Shown: positions 45,195-53,567 of the stretch, one piece after another | Layout: every line of letters starts with the position of its first letter | Numbering within the stretch: the stretch's first letter is position 1 | Assembly: GCF_000383855.1 (NCBI RefSeq) | Contig: NZ_KB912877.1 | Coordinates: 2,061,285 to 2,125,284 of the forward strand | Direction of reading: 5' to 3' | Source: Methylobacter marinus A45 | Lineage (GTDB): Bacteria > Pseudomonadota > Gammaproteobacteria > Methylococcales > Methylomonadaceae | DNA length: 64,000 nt | Program-made: the position numbers and the translations under genes | Notes under the pieces: model-generated | Databases searched by the model: none | What the model was told of the DNA's origin: nothing | The model's input: the letters and a program-made list of their open reading frames with translations, nothing else

Positions 45195-45306
45195 GGGTAC
45201 GCAGTGCGTACCTTTTGGGATGGCATTCACCGGAACCGCTGGAAAAGGTACGCACTGCGTACCCTACCGGGTTTATGAAAATCTTTGGCGCCCTGTCGGT
45301 CAGTGA
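45195..45306. repeat. Right arm, blocks E and inverted F
   Basis: E (45195-45264) then inverted F (to ~45306). F is inverted relative to the left arm, but the 34-nt loop of E is in the same orientation as at 41156-41225, so the loop has flipped relative to its surroundings. Confidence 0.75.
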
Positions 45307-45468
45307 ATGGCTTGTGTTCATGGCGACCCATGCCTGAAGATGGTGTTTCCGGCTAATAAATAAACGCTATGGAATTCTATTCTAATAAAACGGGTTAAGT
45401 TGCTTGGTGTTGTTAATCATACAAGTCGTTCATGTCCTTCGAGGTCGTATGAAATTTCCGGGTTAAGG

Positions 45469-46173
45469 CTATTTTCGCCCATTCCCCCACGCTTCCTCCC
45501 AGGACCCCTGCTTCCCTGGCTCAAAACAACAGAGCGTCCAGGCATAGGCAATGCCCTCGGCAAGCACCTCTTTAACACCGGCGCTGCTTCTCCACCAATG
45601 CGAAAAATCATAGGTCGATGGCGGCGCCGCAATTGTGCCGACTTCCACATGCTTCCCGAACGCCAATTGATAGAGATTGCGTGAGCGCCGGGTATGGGGG
45701 CCGCTGCTGAACAGGTCGAAAGCGGTAACTTTGCGTCCCTGAGACTCAAGCAGCTGCCTGACAGAAACGCTGCTTCGATAAGTCCGGTCCTGAGCCGATG
45801 CCGGCGCGGGCGCGACAATGATCTGCGCGTCGGCAATGCCTAATTGCTTCAATTCATAAGCGGCGCGTTCAGCGTAAGTGCTAAATCCGGACCGGCAGAA
45901 GTTGCCCTCAATCGGCCCGCCGCTGACGACAATGGCTTCATAGCCGCCCTGTTGAAAAGTGTCCGCCGCCATGCGTAAAGACGGCAGTGAAACCCAGCCC
46001 TCGACAACCAGTAAACCATGCCGGACAGGACTATTGACAGCTAAAAAATTGGGCAGTGCGTAAACAACGGCCGACAGGCTTCCGCAGCCGATTAAAGTAA
46101 AAAACAGTATCCCGGCAACAGTGGGAACCGGGATCATTCTGAGATGAAATAAATGGAAGGAAATTAAGGGCAT
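45469..46173 (-). CDS. DUF218/YdcF-ElyC-like membrane protein
   Basis: 234 residues with an N-terminal membrane helix (~15-40) and a DUF218 fold: GLLVVEGWVSLPSLRMAADTF, AIVVSGGPI, YAERAAYELKQLGI, RTYRSSVSVRQLL and SSGPHTRRSRNLYQLAFG. DUF218 proteins such as ElyC and SanA affect envelope integrity and peptidoglycan or polysaccharide metabolism; the biochemistry is unresolved. It follows the cupin gene by 84 bp on the same strand. Confidence 0.7.
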   Translation of the reverse strand: MPLISFHLFHLRMIPVPTVAGILFFTLIGCGSLSAVVYALPNFLAVNSPVRHGLLVVEGWVSLPSLRMAADTFQQGGYEAIVVSGGPIEGNFCRSGFSTYAERAAYELKQLGIADAQIIVAPAPASAQDRTYRSSVSVRQLLESQGRKVTAFDLFSSGPHTRRSRNLYQLAFGKHVEVGTIAAPPSTYDFSHWWRSSAGVKEVLAEGIAYAWTLCCFEPGKQGSWEEAWGNGRK

Positions 46174-46257
46174 GGGTTTATCAGGACTGTAGCGATCCGT
46201 TCAAACGTGCTGTTGCTCTGTCCTTTGCCGGCGACCTTTGGGCGCGGTTTTGGCGCA

Positions 46258-46629
46258 TCAGGCGGAAGTCTCCAAATCCACGTAGGATTCCGGCCTGAAT
46301 CGCGGCGTGCAGATCGCAAGAAAGACGAGACTGGTAGTGCCGGTGTTTTTGATCCGTTGAGAGCGGCCTGCGGGAATAGACACGACATCAGCGGGGCCAA
46401 CCGGCACGCACGGCGCGCCATCTATTTCCACTTCTCCCTCGCCTTCAAGGATGACATAGCGTTCGACCGTACCGAGGACGGCATGCAGGCAGGTCGTAAT
46501 GCCGGGCTCGACGCGGGCCCGGGCAATTGAGCAGGCTTCATCATCGGGTGTATTGAGCATCTCGACAATGAAACATTTCTCGTCGGTATAGAATTCGGTT
46601 TCGGGCTTGAAGCGCCATACCGTTTCCAT
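46258..46629 (-). CDS. Single-domain cupin protein
   Basis: 123 residues from the ATG at 46629 (AAGGAG six bases before). The cupin core has RVEPGITTCLHAVLGTVERYVILEGEGEVEIDG (motif 1, usual metal His/Glu positions partly kept: H and E present) and PVGPADVVSIPAGRSQRIKNTG (motif 2, where the metal His is not evident). It may act as a binding or isomerase-like protein; the function is unknown. Confidence 0.75.
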   Translation of the reverse strand: METVWRFKPETEFYTDEKCFIVEMLNTPDDEACSIARARVEPGITTCLHAVLGTVERYVILEGEGEVEIDGAPCVPVGPADVVSIPAGRSQRIKNTGTTSLVFLAICTPRFRPESYVDLETSA

Positions 46630-46740
46630 GGTCAACTCCTTGCATTCAATAAAAAAACAGGCCTTGCCTTTGATATTCAGGCATTGCCGTGGCGTTTGAA
46701 ACCCGATTCAACCGATAGGATAAACAAGGCCCCTGTCGGG

Positions 46741-46863
46741 CTATTCGCGATTATTCTGCATAACGTTGTCATGATGATTGGGGTCATGCCGATTTTGTCC
46801 TTTGGTATTTTCACAGCCCCAAAGTATTACCAGTATAAAAAGCATCAGTGTTGATCGTTTCAT
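46741..46863 (-). CDS. 40-residue lipoprotein
   Basis: From the ATG at 46863, with AAGGAGCGGGTG directly before it. The peptide is MKRSTLMLFILVILWGC followed by 23 polar residues rich in Asn, His and Asp. The lipobox Cys is residue 17. The size and polar tail resemble small entericidin-like or spacer lipoproteins. No partner is obvious. Confidence 0.55.
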   Translation of the reverse strand: MKRSTLMLFILVILWGCENTKGQNRHDPNHHDNVMQNNRE

Positions 46864-47243
46864 CACCCGCTCCTTAATCAAATGGTGGCTCGGGCGAATA
46901 ACATAGCAGAATCCGATGCAGCTAACTACCTCCATTTTGCTAACTGATGTTACGCGGATAATTGACTCAGGCGCCACTGTGGGAGCGATGCCTTTATGCC
47001 CTTCAGTATGGGTTCCCACGGAGGACCGTGGGAACCAGGGCAAAGGGAGTCTGTATCGTGCGGATGCATTGTAGGGGCGGACCTACGTGTCCGCCCTGTT
47101 TCGGGTGCACAACAGGCTATCGGGGAACCACAGACCAAAGGCGAACCATTGGACAAGGGCGAACACACAGGTTCGCCCCTACATGTCTGTTCATTTTTCG
47201 GCATCAGGCCATCAATCCGTAGTAATTGCCAGATTAGGCTGAG
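46864..47243. other. Intergenic region with hairpin and family D repeat
   Basis: 380 bp with no gene: a GGTTCCCACGG/CCGTGGGAACC hairpin at 47011-47036 and a full family D element at 47070-47183. Confidence 0.55.
47070..47183. repeat. Repeat family D, complete copy (inverted relative to 36079)
   Basis: Ends TGTAGGGGCGGACCTACGTG and, reversed, TGTAGGGGCGAACCTGTGTG; each end forms its own hairpin. Internal sequence CTATCGGGGAACCACAGACC is a relative of 36110-36150 read on the other strand. Confidence 0.65.
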
Positions 47244-47870
47244 CTATTTGCTTAGGTTAGCGCGTTCCTGTTCGATCAGCTGGTTCATGATTTCGATCAT
47301 CTTTTCATGAGAACCGGCCAAAGGGCCATTGGTTTTGTATTTGCCGTTGATGATGACGGCTGGCACGCCGGTGACGCCGTATCGGGCCGCTATCGCGCCG
47401 GCCTGGCGCATTTTCGTGTCGACCAGGAAGGAATTGTAGGCGGCGCGGAACTGTTCTTCGTCGACGCCGTGCTCGGCAAAGAATTTGGCCAGTTGGTCTT
47501 CGTCTTCAAGTTTCTGTTTTTTGACCTGAATGGCGTCAAAAAAATCGGCATGCACCTTGTCGACCACGCCTAGCGCCTCGGCCGTGAAATAGGCCTTGGC
47601 GTGTTTGCCCCAGAGGCTGCTGAACACGGCCGGCTGACGGATGAATTCAACATAGTCGGGCAGGTTTTGTTCCCATTTTCTCAGCAGCGGCTCAAAGTCA
47701 TAGCAATGCGGACAGCCGTACCAGAAGAACTCGATAACTTCGACTTTGGCGGGATTGTTGGTCGGTTGGGCCTGCGACAGGGTTTCATAACCGACTGGCT
47801 CGGCTTTCAGCAGCATGGACCATGAAAACAACAGGATCAAAAGACCGGTTTGGATGATTTTTTTTAACAT
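47244..47870 (-). CDS. dsbA: Thiol:disulfide interchange protein DsbA
   Basis: 208 residues with a Sec signal (~1-23). The thioredoxin-type active site is C53-PHC56 in FFWYGCPHCYDFEP and the cis-proline is in YGVTGVPAVIING (~165-177). It introduces disulfides in the periplasm. It starts 3 bp after resC and belongs to the cytochrome c maturation operon, where thiol redox control of apocytochromes is needed. Confidence 0.92.
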   Translation of the reverse strand: MLKKIIQTGLLILLFSWSMLLKAEPVGYETLSQAQPTNNPAKVEVIEFFWYGCPHCYDFEPLLRKWEQNLPDYVEFIRQPAVFSSLWGKHAKAYFTAEALGVVDKVHADFFDAIQVKKQKLEDEDQLAKFFAEHGVDEEQFRAAYNSFLVDTKMRQAGAIAARYGVTGVPAVIINGKYKTNGPLAGSHEKMIEIMNQLIEQERANLSK

Positions 47871-47873
47871 GAT

Positions 47874-49043
47874 TTAGAGTTCTCCATAAGAATGTAATCC
47901 GGACAAAAACATATTGACGCCAAGGAACGCGAACAACGTGACGAAAAAGCCGATGATAGCCCACCAGGCCATCGGTTTGCCATTCCAGCCTTTGGTCAGG
48001 CGCATGTGCAGCCAGGCCGCGTAGTTCAGCCAGACGATCAGGGCCCAGGTTTCCTTGGGGTCCCATGACCAGTAGCCGCCCCAGGCCTCCGCCGCCCATA
48101 GGGCTCCGAGTATAGTGGCCAGCGTGAAAAAAGCAAAGCCGAGGGCGATGGCTTTGTACATGACGTCTTCCAACAACGGCAGCGCCGGCAGGCGCGTGGC
48201 CGCCAGGCCGTTCGGGTTTCGGGTTTCGGCCCCGGCTTTCAGGATGAACACGACGCCGATCATGGCGGCCAGCGAGAACGAGCCGTAGCCGATGAAATTG
48301 GCGGGCACGTGGATTTTCATCCAGTAGCTGTTCAGCGCCGGCACCAGCGGCTGGATTTCATGGGCCTGCTTGTCGAAGGTGTACCACAGCAGAAAGCCCA
48401 CCGCTGCGCTGATGACCAGCAGCACGAAGCCGCCCAGGGAACGCGTTTTGTAGCGCTGCTCGTAATACAGGTACAGCAGCGCCGTGATCAGCGAGAACAG
48501 GATGAACACTTCATACAGGTTGCTGACCGGGATATGGCCGATATCGGCGCCCATCAGGTACGATTCGCGCCAGCGCACCATCAGGCCGGCCATGCCCATC
48601 GCCGTGGCCGACCAGGTCAAGCAGCCCGCCACCTTGCCGGTGAATGCGTTGCCGGAAAACAAATGGCCGAAATAGGTGACGGTTGCCATCACGTACAGCG
48701 CGCTCATCCACATGATGGCCGACTGGCTGGCCAGCAGGTATTTGAGGAAGAAATTGCTGTCGGCCGCCGACAGGTCCGCTCCGTAAAGCGCAATGGCGAA
48801 CAGGCTGAGGCCGGCGATGGCCAAAGTAAAGGTTCTCAATGACGGCCAGAACCAGCCCAGCCAGACCGTCAACAGGCCGCTGCCGAGCAGGATGGCGATT
48901 TCGAATCCGTCCATCAGATGCCGGTACTGGCTGAAGGCGAACACGGTGCCGGCCATGACCAGCAGCGCCCAGGCCCAGTCGAAGCGCGAGCGCTGTGTTA
49001 AAAAGCCGTCTGATTTGAAGTCTTGATCTAAAAGATTTTCCAT
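47874..49043 (-). CDS. ccsA: System II cytochrome c synthase subunit ResC/CcsA
   Basis: 389 residues, about eight to nine membrane helices. The heme-handling tryptophan-rich WWD domain is clear at ~312-340 (AAEAWGGYWSWDPKETWALIVWLNYAAWLH), flanked by conserved His residues, including the FIGYGSF and WLHMRL helices. With ResB it exports heme and attaches it to CxxCH motifs. Databases also call this subunit CcsB. It lies between resB and dsbA in one operon. Confidence 0.9.
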   Translation of the reverse strand: MENLLDQDFKSDGFLTQRSRFDWAWALLVMAGTVFAFSQYRHLMDGFEIAILLGSGLLTVWLGWFWPSLRTFTLAIAGLSLFAIALYGADLSAADSNFFLKYLLASQSAIMWMSALYVMATVTYFGHLFSGNAFTGKVAGCLTWSATAMGMAGLMVRWRESYLMGADIGHIPVSNLYEVFILFSLITALLYLYYEQRYKTRSLGGFVLLVISAAVGFLLWYTFDKQAHEIQPLVPALNSYWMKIHVPANFIGYGSFSLAAMIGVVFILKAGAETRNPNGLAATRLPALPLLEDVMYKAIALGFAFFTLATILGALWAAEAWGGYWSWDPKETWALIVWLNYAAWLHMRLTKGWNGKPMAWWAIIGFFVTLFAFLGVNMFLSGLHSYGEL

Positions 49044-49084
49044 AGCGGTATGCAGAGATTGGTTACAGATGAGATCCGGCGGGA

Positions 49085-51058
49085 TCAGGTTAGCTTTTGG
49101 GTCAGGTCTTGCCTGATCAGTTCAAATTCCCTGTCGAAGTCGTAACGGTTGCGCAGGGCGCTGCCGGCCAGGGTCAGCGACGATTTTTCGCCGTCCGGCC
49201 TGATGATCACCCAGAGCCGGCGCTGCGGCAGGTAGAACATGAAAAACACGCCGACGGCCAGCAGCAGACAGCCCGGGAATACCAGCCACTGGCCCGGCGA
49301 GCGCGTGACTTGCAGGCCGGTCGCCTCGATGTGCTTGAAGCTGTTCAGCGACACCAGAAACGGCGAGCCGTACTGATGGCTGACATTGAGGGCATTGACG
49401 GCATTCTCAAAGAAGCGCATGTCGAAATCGCTGACCGGCTGGTCGATATCGACGCCCTCCTGTTCCAGTATCGTCAGATACATATTTCTCAGGAACTGGT
49501 GCAGGACCGTGGCATACAGTTCGGCAACCTGTCGGCGCTGGTCTTCCGGCACCGATTTTTCAATCTGGGCCGAGATGCGCTCGTTGCCGCCGTCGATGAA
49601 CTGCCGGCTGAGCGTGATCATGAAGTCGGCGACTTTTTGCTGTTCGGCGGCCGGCAGGCTTTGGCTGTTTTCGGTGGCCCGGGCCGTGGCCAGGGCCACC
49701 TGGTTGAGCCGGTCCGGATTGTGCAGCGCCGCCAGAAAATTCAGGAACCGGTCCGGGCGCTGTTCCTCATCGGCCGGAATGAACCAGTATTGAAACGGCT
49801 CGGCCGGCGAGCGGCGCATGCCGCTGAGGTAGAAGGATTCGCCGTCCTGTTGCACGGGTTGCATGTAGTTGATGTATTCACGCGCCGTGCCGTCGGCCTT
49901 GCGCAGCTTGAACTGGAAGCTGGGCCCGATATTGCGGAATTTCTTGACGCCGGTCGGGTCCGGGTTGACGTTGAACGGGCGGAAGTCGACGATTTCCAGC
50001 GACAGCTCGCCGGACGCGGTTTTGATCGGATGCGCTTGCTTGACCGTCGCCTCGATTTCCTGCGCCTGGCCGCCCGTGCCGGTCAGCGGGTGCAGGGCCA
50101 GCTTCAGCTGCGAGCCGCCGTCGCCGAAGCTGTTCTGGTAAATCGTGTAGCCCTTGTAGCTGAGCGGATGGTTGACCGAAATGGTTTGTCTGACCGGCGC
50201 GCCTGAGTCCTCATCGATAATGACCAGGTCGCTCTCGAACGATTTGGGCTGGCCGCTTTCATAATGCTCGATGCGGAAATCGTCGACCCGGATGGTAAAC
50301 GGCAGTTTTTGCACCAGGTAGCCGTCCTTGAAGTCGATGAAGGCGATATTGGCGGCCTTGCCCTCGGTAATGTCGATATTGGCGCGGAAGGACAGGTTGT
50401 CGGCCGGCAGCGTACTTTGCTCAGGCACTTCGCTGGCCGGAATCCGGCGCGTCTCGACAGCGATATCGCCGCGCATCTGGGCGATTTTCAACGGCACGTT
50501 GCCGTCCAGGAGCCCGCCGATGCAGATGATGACGATCGCGACATGCGTGAAAATATAGCCGAGACGGCTGCCGGCGCCTTTTTTGGCCGCGATCAGCTGG
50601 CCGTCCTGGGTGTCGAGCTGCTTGATCTTATAGTGTTTGTGTTTGAGCAGGGCGCCGACATAATCGCTGCTGGACCGGAGCGGCTGGGCGCTTTGCCATT
50701 GGGCATGATGGGCCAGGCGCTGCAGGGCGGTCCGGTGCGCATGCTCATGGAAATTGCGCATGTCCCTGAGCATGTGCGGGGTGTTGCGGTACACGCAGAC
50801 GCTGGTCGAAATCACCAGAAACGTCAGAATCGTTAAAAACCAGCTGGACGAGTAGACATCATACAGATCCAGGGCCTTGAAGATCTCGAACCAGAACGGG
50901 CCGAATTTCAGCACATAATCGACGTAGGGCTGGTTCTGCTTCAGGACCGTGCCGATCACGGCGGCGATGGCCACGGCAACCAGCAGCGTGATGGCCAGGT
51001 TCATGGAGCCGAGAAAGCGGAAAAGAGTACGGGGCAGGGACGCGTTAACGGAAGACAT
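49085..51058 (-). CDS. resB: System II cytochrome c synthase subunit ResB/Ccs1
   Basis: 657 residues. N-terminal helices at ~14-40 (LGSMNLAITLLVAVAIAAVIGTVL), ~70-90 and ~166-185 and a late helix at ~580-605 frame a large periplasmic domain (~200-570), the ResB arrangement. SMNLAI and the KQNQPYVDYV helix-loop are typical of ResB. It pairs with ResC 41 bp downstream and is preceded by cytochrome c4, one of its likely clients; haoA at 11233 would be another. Confidence 0.9.
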   Translation of the reverse strand: MSSVNASLPRTLFRFLGSMNLAITLLVAVAIAAVIGTVLKQNQPYVDYVLKFGPFWFEIFKALDLYDVYSSSWFLTILTFLVISTSVCVYRNTPHMLRDMRNFHEHAHRTALQRLAHHAQWQSAQPLRSSSDYVGALLKHKHYKIKQLDTQDGQLIAAKKGAGSRLGYIFTHVAIVIICIGGLLDGNVPLKIAQMRGDIAVETRRIPASEVPEQSTLPADNLSFRANIDITEGKAANIAFIDFKDGYLVQKLPFTIRVDDFRIEHYESGQPKSFESDLVIIDEDSGAPVRQTISVNHPLSYKGYTIYQNSFGDGGSQLKLALHPLTGTGGQAQEIEATVKQAHPIKTASGELSLEIVDFRPFNVNPDPTGVKKFRNIGPSFQFKLRKADGTAREYINYMQPVQQDGESFYLSGMRRSPAEPFQYWFIPADEEQRPDRFLNFLAALHNPDRLNQVALATARATENSQSLPAAEQQKVADFMITLSRQFIDGGNERISAQIEKSVPEDQRRQVAELYATVLHQFLRNMYLTILEQEGVDIDQPVSDFDMRFFENAVNALNVSHQYGSPFLVSLNSFKHIEATGLQVTRSPGQWLVFPGCLLLAVGVFFMFYLPQRRLWVIIRPDGEKSSLTLAGSALRNRYDFDREFELIRQDLTQKLT

Positions 51059-51179
51059 TGATTTATAGGTTAACTATGACTATCCCGTTCTGAGGGATGT
51101 CGGGTAAATACTGAAAGATTCAAGCATTACAGGGTATTCATTGCTGGCCTGCTGCTTCGATAAAGCCCGGCGGCCGTTT

Positions 51180-51236
51180 CGGGTCGAATACCCTAAAGGG
51201 CACAAGTACCCATAGGGCATAAATGAATTCGACCCG
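51180..51236. repeat. Palindrome CGGGTCGAAT with loop module
   Basis: Arms CGGGTCGAAT/ATTCGACCCG enclose the same loop module found elsewhere between GTGCGAAT/ATTCGCAC arms (ACCCTAAAGGGCACAAGTAC). It separates resB from the cytochrome c4 gene. Confidence 0.65.
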
Positions 51237-51281
51237 GCTGCGATGATTTGATGAATATGAGAGTTGACTGCGTAATATCGG

Positions 51282-51962
51282 CTATTTCATCATCGAAATG
51301 CGATAGGAAACGGCTTTGATTTCATCATCGGTCATTTTCTTGGCGATCATGTGCATCATGTTTTCCGGATTATTGCTGCGGGCGCCGGCTTTAAAATCTT
51401 TCAGCGCCTTGATCAGGTAATCGGCATGCTGGGCCTTCAAGGCCGGAAAGGCCGCCGGCTTGTTGCCTTCGCCGAAAGGGCCGTGGCAGGCGATACAGGC
51501 CGATACTTTCCGTTTCAGGTCGCCGTTGCGGTAAAGATCGCTGCCCTGGGCGATCAGGGTTTGCACGGGGTCTTCCTTGTTTTCGGTTTCCGAGGCCGGT
51601 TGCTCCTCTTCATCGTCATCGTCCAGAACCGGCAGTTGGTTGGCCGAAACGCGTTTGGAGGCATAATAGGCGGCAATGTCGGCGATGTCTTCATCGCTCA
51701 GGGGCAGCGCCATCGGCGACATGACCGGGTCATTGCGCGTGCCGTCCCTGAAGTCCTTCAGCTGTCTTTCCAGATAAGAGGCATGTTGCTGGGCAAGCTT
51801 GGGGAATGTTGATACCATGCTGTTGCCGTCCTCTCCATGGCAGCCGGCACAGGCAGCCGCTTTTTCCTGTCCTGCCTTGATAGAGCCTTGGGCATGTGCG
51901 ATATGTGTGGCGCCACCCGTAAACGCCAGAGCCATTGAGAGTGCCAGCAATTTTTTCTTCAT
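51282..51962 (-). CDS. Diheme cytochrome c4
   Basis: 226 residues with a Sec signal ending AHA-QG (~24). Two cytochrome c domains have CAGCH (~38) and CIACH (~156); candidate Met ligands are in SPMALPLSD and NMMHMIAKKM. An acidic linker (DDDDEEEQ, ~115-122) joins the halves, longer than usual. Cytochrome c4 carries electrons from the bc1 complex or dehydrogenases to terminal oxidases in the periplasm. AAGGGGAACC is the ribosome site. Confidence 0.9.
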   Translation of the reverse strand: MKKKLLALSMALAFTGGATHIAHAQGSIKAGQEKAAACAGCHGEDGNSMVSTFPKLAQQHASYLERQLKDFRDGTRNDPVMSPMALPLSDEDIADIAAYYASKRVSANQLPVLDDDDEEEQPASETENKEDPVQTLIAQGSDLYRNGDLKRKVSACIACHGPFGEGNKPAAFPALKAQHADYLIKALKDFKAGARSNNPENMMHMIAKKMTDDEIKAVSYRISMMK

Positions 51963-52071
51963 CAGGTTCCCCTTCGAAATAAAGTCATCATTTATGGTAG
52001 CCTTTATAGTTATTGGTCGGCTACTTAACAGTCGAATTCTACTCTAATTAACAAGCTTAAGCGAGGCAACG
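51963..52071. promoter_or_regulatory. Divergent promoter, cytochrome c4 / engB
   Basis: A 109-bp AT-rich interval between the two starts. TATAGTTATT around 52005-52015 and TACTCTAATTAA near 52040 are possible -10 regions for the two directions. The engB ribosome site is GCGAGGCAAC. Confidence 0.4.
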
Positions 52072-52704
52072 ATGAATCCCATCTATCACCAGGCAAAATT
52101 TATCAATAGTTCGCCGCACATGCGCAATGCGCCGGCCGACCAGGGCCTGGAAGTCGCCTTTGCGGGGCGCTCCAACGCGGGGAAATCGAGTGCGATCAAT
52201 ACCCTGACGCGGCAAAACGCGCTGGCAAGGATCAGTAAAACGCCGGGCAGGACGCAGATGCTCAATTTTTTTGAAATCAACGCCGGGCTGCGTTTCGTCG
52301 ATTTGCCCGGTTACGGGTATGCCAAAGTGCCGGTGGAAGTGAAGAAAAAGTGGCATGAGCTGATGGAGCATTATCTGACGCACCGCAAGTCGCTGTGCGG
52401 CATCATTCTGGTCATGGACGTGCGCCATCCCTTGACCGAGTTCGACCTTCAGATGATCGCCTGGTGCGAGCATGCCGGCCTGCCGCTGCATATCCTGCTG
52501 ACCAAAGCCGACAAGCTGACTTACGGGGCCGCCAAAAATACGCTGTTGCAGGTCAGGAGAGAACTGAACGATGTCGGCTGTCCGCTGACGATCCAGCTTT
52601 TTTCGTCATTGAAGAAAACCGGTATCGATGAAGTGCATGAGGCATTGGATAATTTGTTCAGCCGCGCCGAATCCGATCAAAGCGGGATTTCGATCCCTTC
52701 CTGA
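52072..52704 (+). CDS. engB: Ribosome biogenesis GTPase EngB (YihA/YsxC)
   Basis: 210 residues of a small TrmE-Era-type GTPase. G1 is GRSNAGKSS (~32-40), G2 TPGRTQ (~58), G3 DLPGYGYAKV (~79), G4 LTKADKL (~141) and G5 SSLKK (~173). It assists large ribosomal subunit assembly and is usually essential. Its 3' end overlaps the convergent MBL gene by 28 bp. Confidence 0.93.
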   Translation: MNPIYHQAKFINSSPHMRNAPADQGLEVAFAGRSNAGKSSAINTLTRQNALARISKTPGRTQMLNFFEINAGLRFVDLPGYGYAKVPVEVKKKWHELMEHYLTHRKSLCGIILVMDVRHPLTEFDLQMIAWCEHAGLPLHILLTKADKLTYGAAKNTLLQVRRELNDVGCPLTIQLFSSLKKTGIDEVHEALDNLFSRAESDQSGISIPS

Positions 52705-53558
52705 GCCAACAGTAACTCGAAGTCGAGTGCCGGATATTTTTTCAGCAGGGCTTCATAAATAGCATCGAGCTCGGCATCGCTGCGGGTCGGTTCATGATGC
52801 GTAAGAAACAGTTTTTTCACCTGGGCATCGGCGGCCAGTTTGATGGCCGAATCATAAGTGCCATGTCCCCAGCCTTGCTTGGTCGCGTATTCTTCGCCGG
52901 TGTACGACGAATCGACGATCAGCGCGTCCACATCCCGCATGGCGAGCGTGACTTCCTCGCGCTTGGCTTCAATAAACGACTGGAATTCCGGATATTCTTC
53001 ATCGCATGCGCTGTAAATATTGACTTGCGGCTCGTAATCGCCGGTGAAAAACAGCGATTGCCCGTCGCAGTCAACCCGATAGCCGAAATTCAATACGGGA
53101 TGGTTGAGCACAATCGGGGTGATCTTGGCGCGGCCGATGCAAGTCGGCTCGCCGGGCTTGATCGTGAAGTATTCAATGCCGGCATTCAGCTGGGCTTCGC
53201 GAATCGGAAAGAAACTGTATTGCAACTGCACGGAAAGGGCGCGGTGAATGCTCTCATTGGTGACCGGGTCCAGTCCGCCGTAGATGTTGATCTGGTTGTT
53301 CTTGATGAACATGGGCGTGAAGAACGGCAGGCCCTGGATGTGGTCCCAATGCGTATGGGTGATAAAGATATGCGCGGTAATGGGCATTTCCCGGTGCAGC
53401 GCCTGGGCCAGCGCGTGGATGCCGGTGCCGGCGTCGAGGATGATCAAATCATTGTCATCGGTTCTGATCTCTATGCAGGTCGTGTTGCCGCCGTATTTGA
53501 CCGTATCGGGCCCCGGTGTCGGTATGGATCCTCTGACGCCCCAGAATTTAAATTTCAT
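52677..53558 (-). CDS. MBL-fold metallohydrolase
   Basis: 293 residues. The metallo-beta-lactamase motif HTHWDHIQG (~72-80) and further metal His/Asp in LNHPVLNFGY, FFTGDYEP and LTHHEP are present. The N-terminal KFWGVRGSIPTPGPDTVKYGGNTTC is typical of the PhnP/RNase Z-like subgroup that hydrolyses cyclic nucleotide or phosphodiester substrates. It follows an HDOD gene by 9 bp in the same unit, so a signalling role is plausible. Confidence 0.85.
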   Translation of the reverse strand: MKFKFWGVRGSIPTPGPDTVKYGGNTTCIEIRTDDNDLIILDAGTGIHALAQALHREMPITAHIFITHTHWDHIQGLPFFTPMFIKNNQINIYGGLDPVTNESIHRALSVQLQYSFFPIREAQLNAGIEYFTIKPGEPTCIGRAKITPIVLNHPVLNFGYRVDCDGQSLFFTGDYEPQVNIYSACDEEYPEFQSFIEAKREEVTLAMRDVDALIVDSSYTGEEYATKQGWGHGTYDSAIKLAADAQVKKLFLTHHEPTRSDAELDAIYEALLKKYPALDFELLLAQEGIEIPL

Positions 53559-53567
53559 GGCTGTTTT

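Larger units (their letters stand above)
43955..45195 (-). mobile_element. IS110-family insertion sequence with mapped ends
   Basis: 1241 bp. Ends are defined by comparison with the uninterrupted E-G junction at 41225. On the minus strand the empty site is GTACC-CT-ACTG, and the occupied site is GTACC-CT-TATGTTTCG ... GACGGTAT-CT-ACTG, so the element lies between two CT dinucleotides, the core used by IS110-type recombination. There are no inverted ends, as usual for the family. The long non-coding part (44933-45193) is upstream of the transposase, as in the IS110 group rather than IS1111. Confidence 0.85.
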
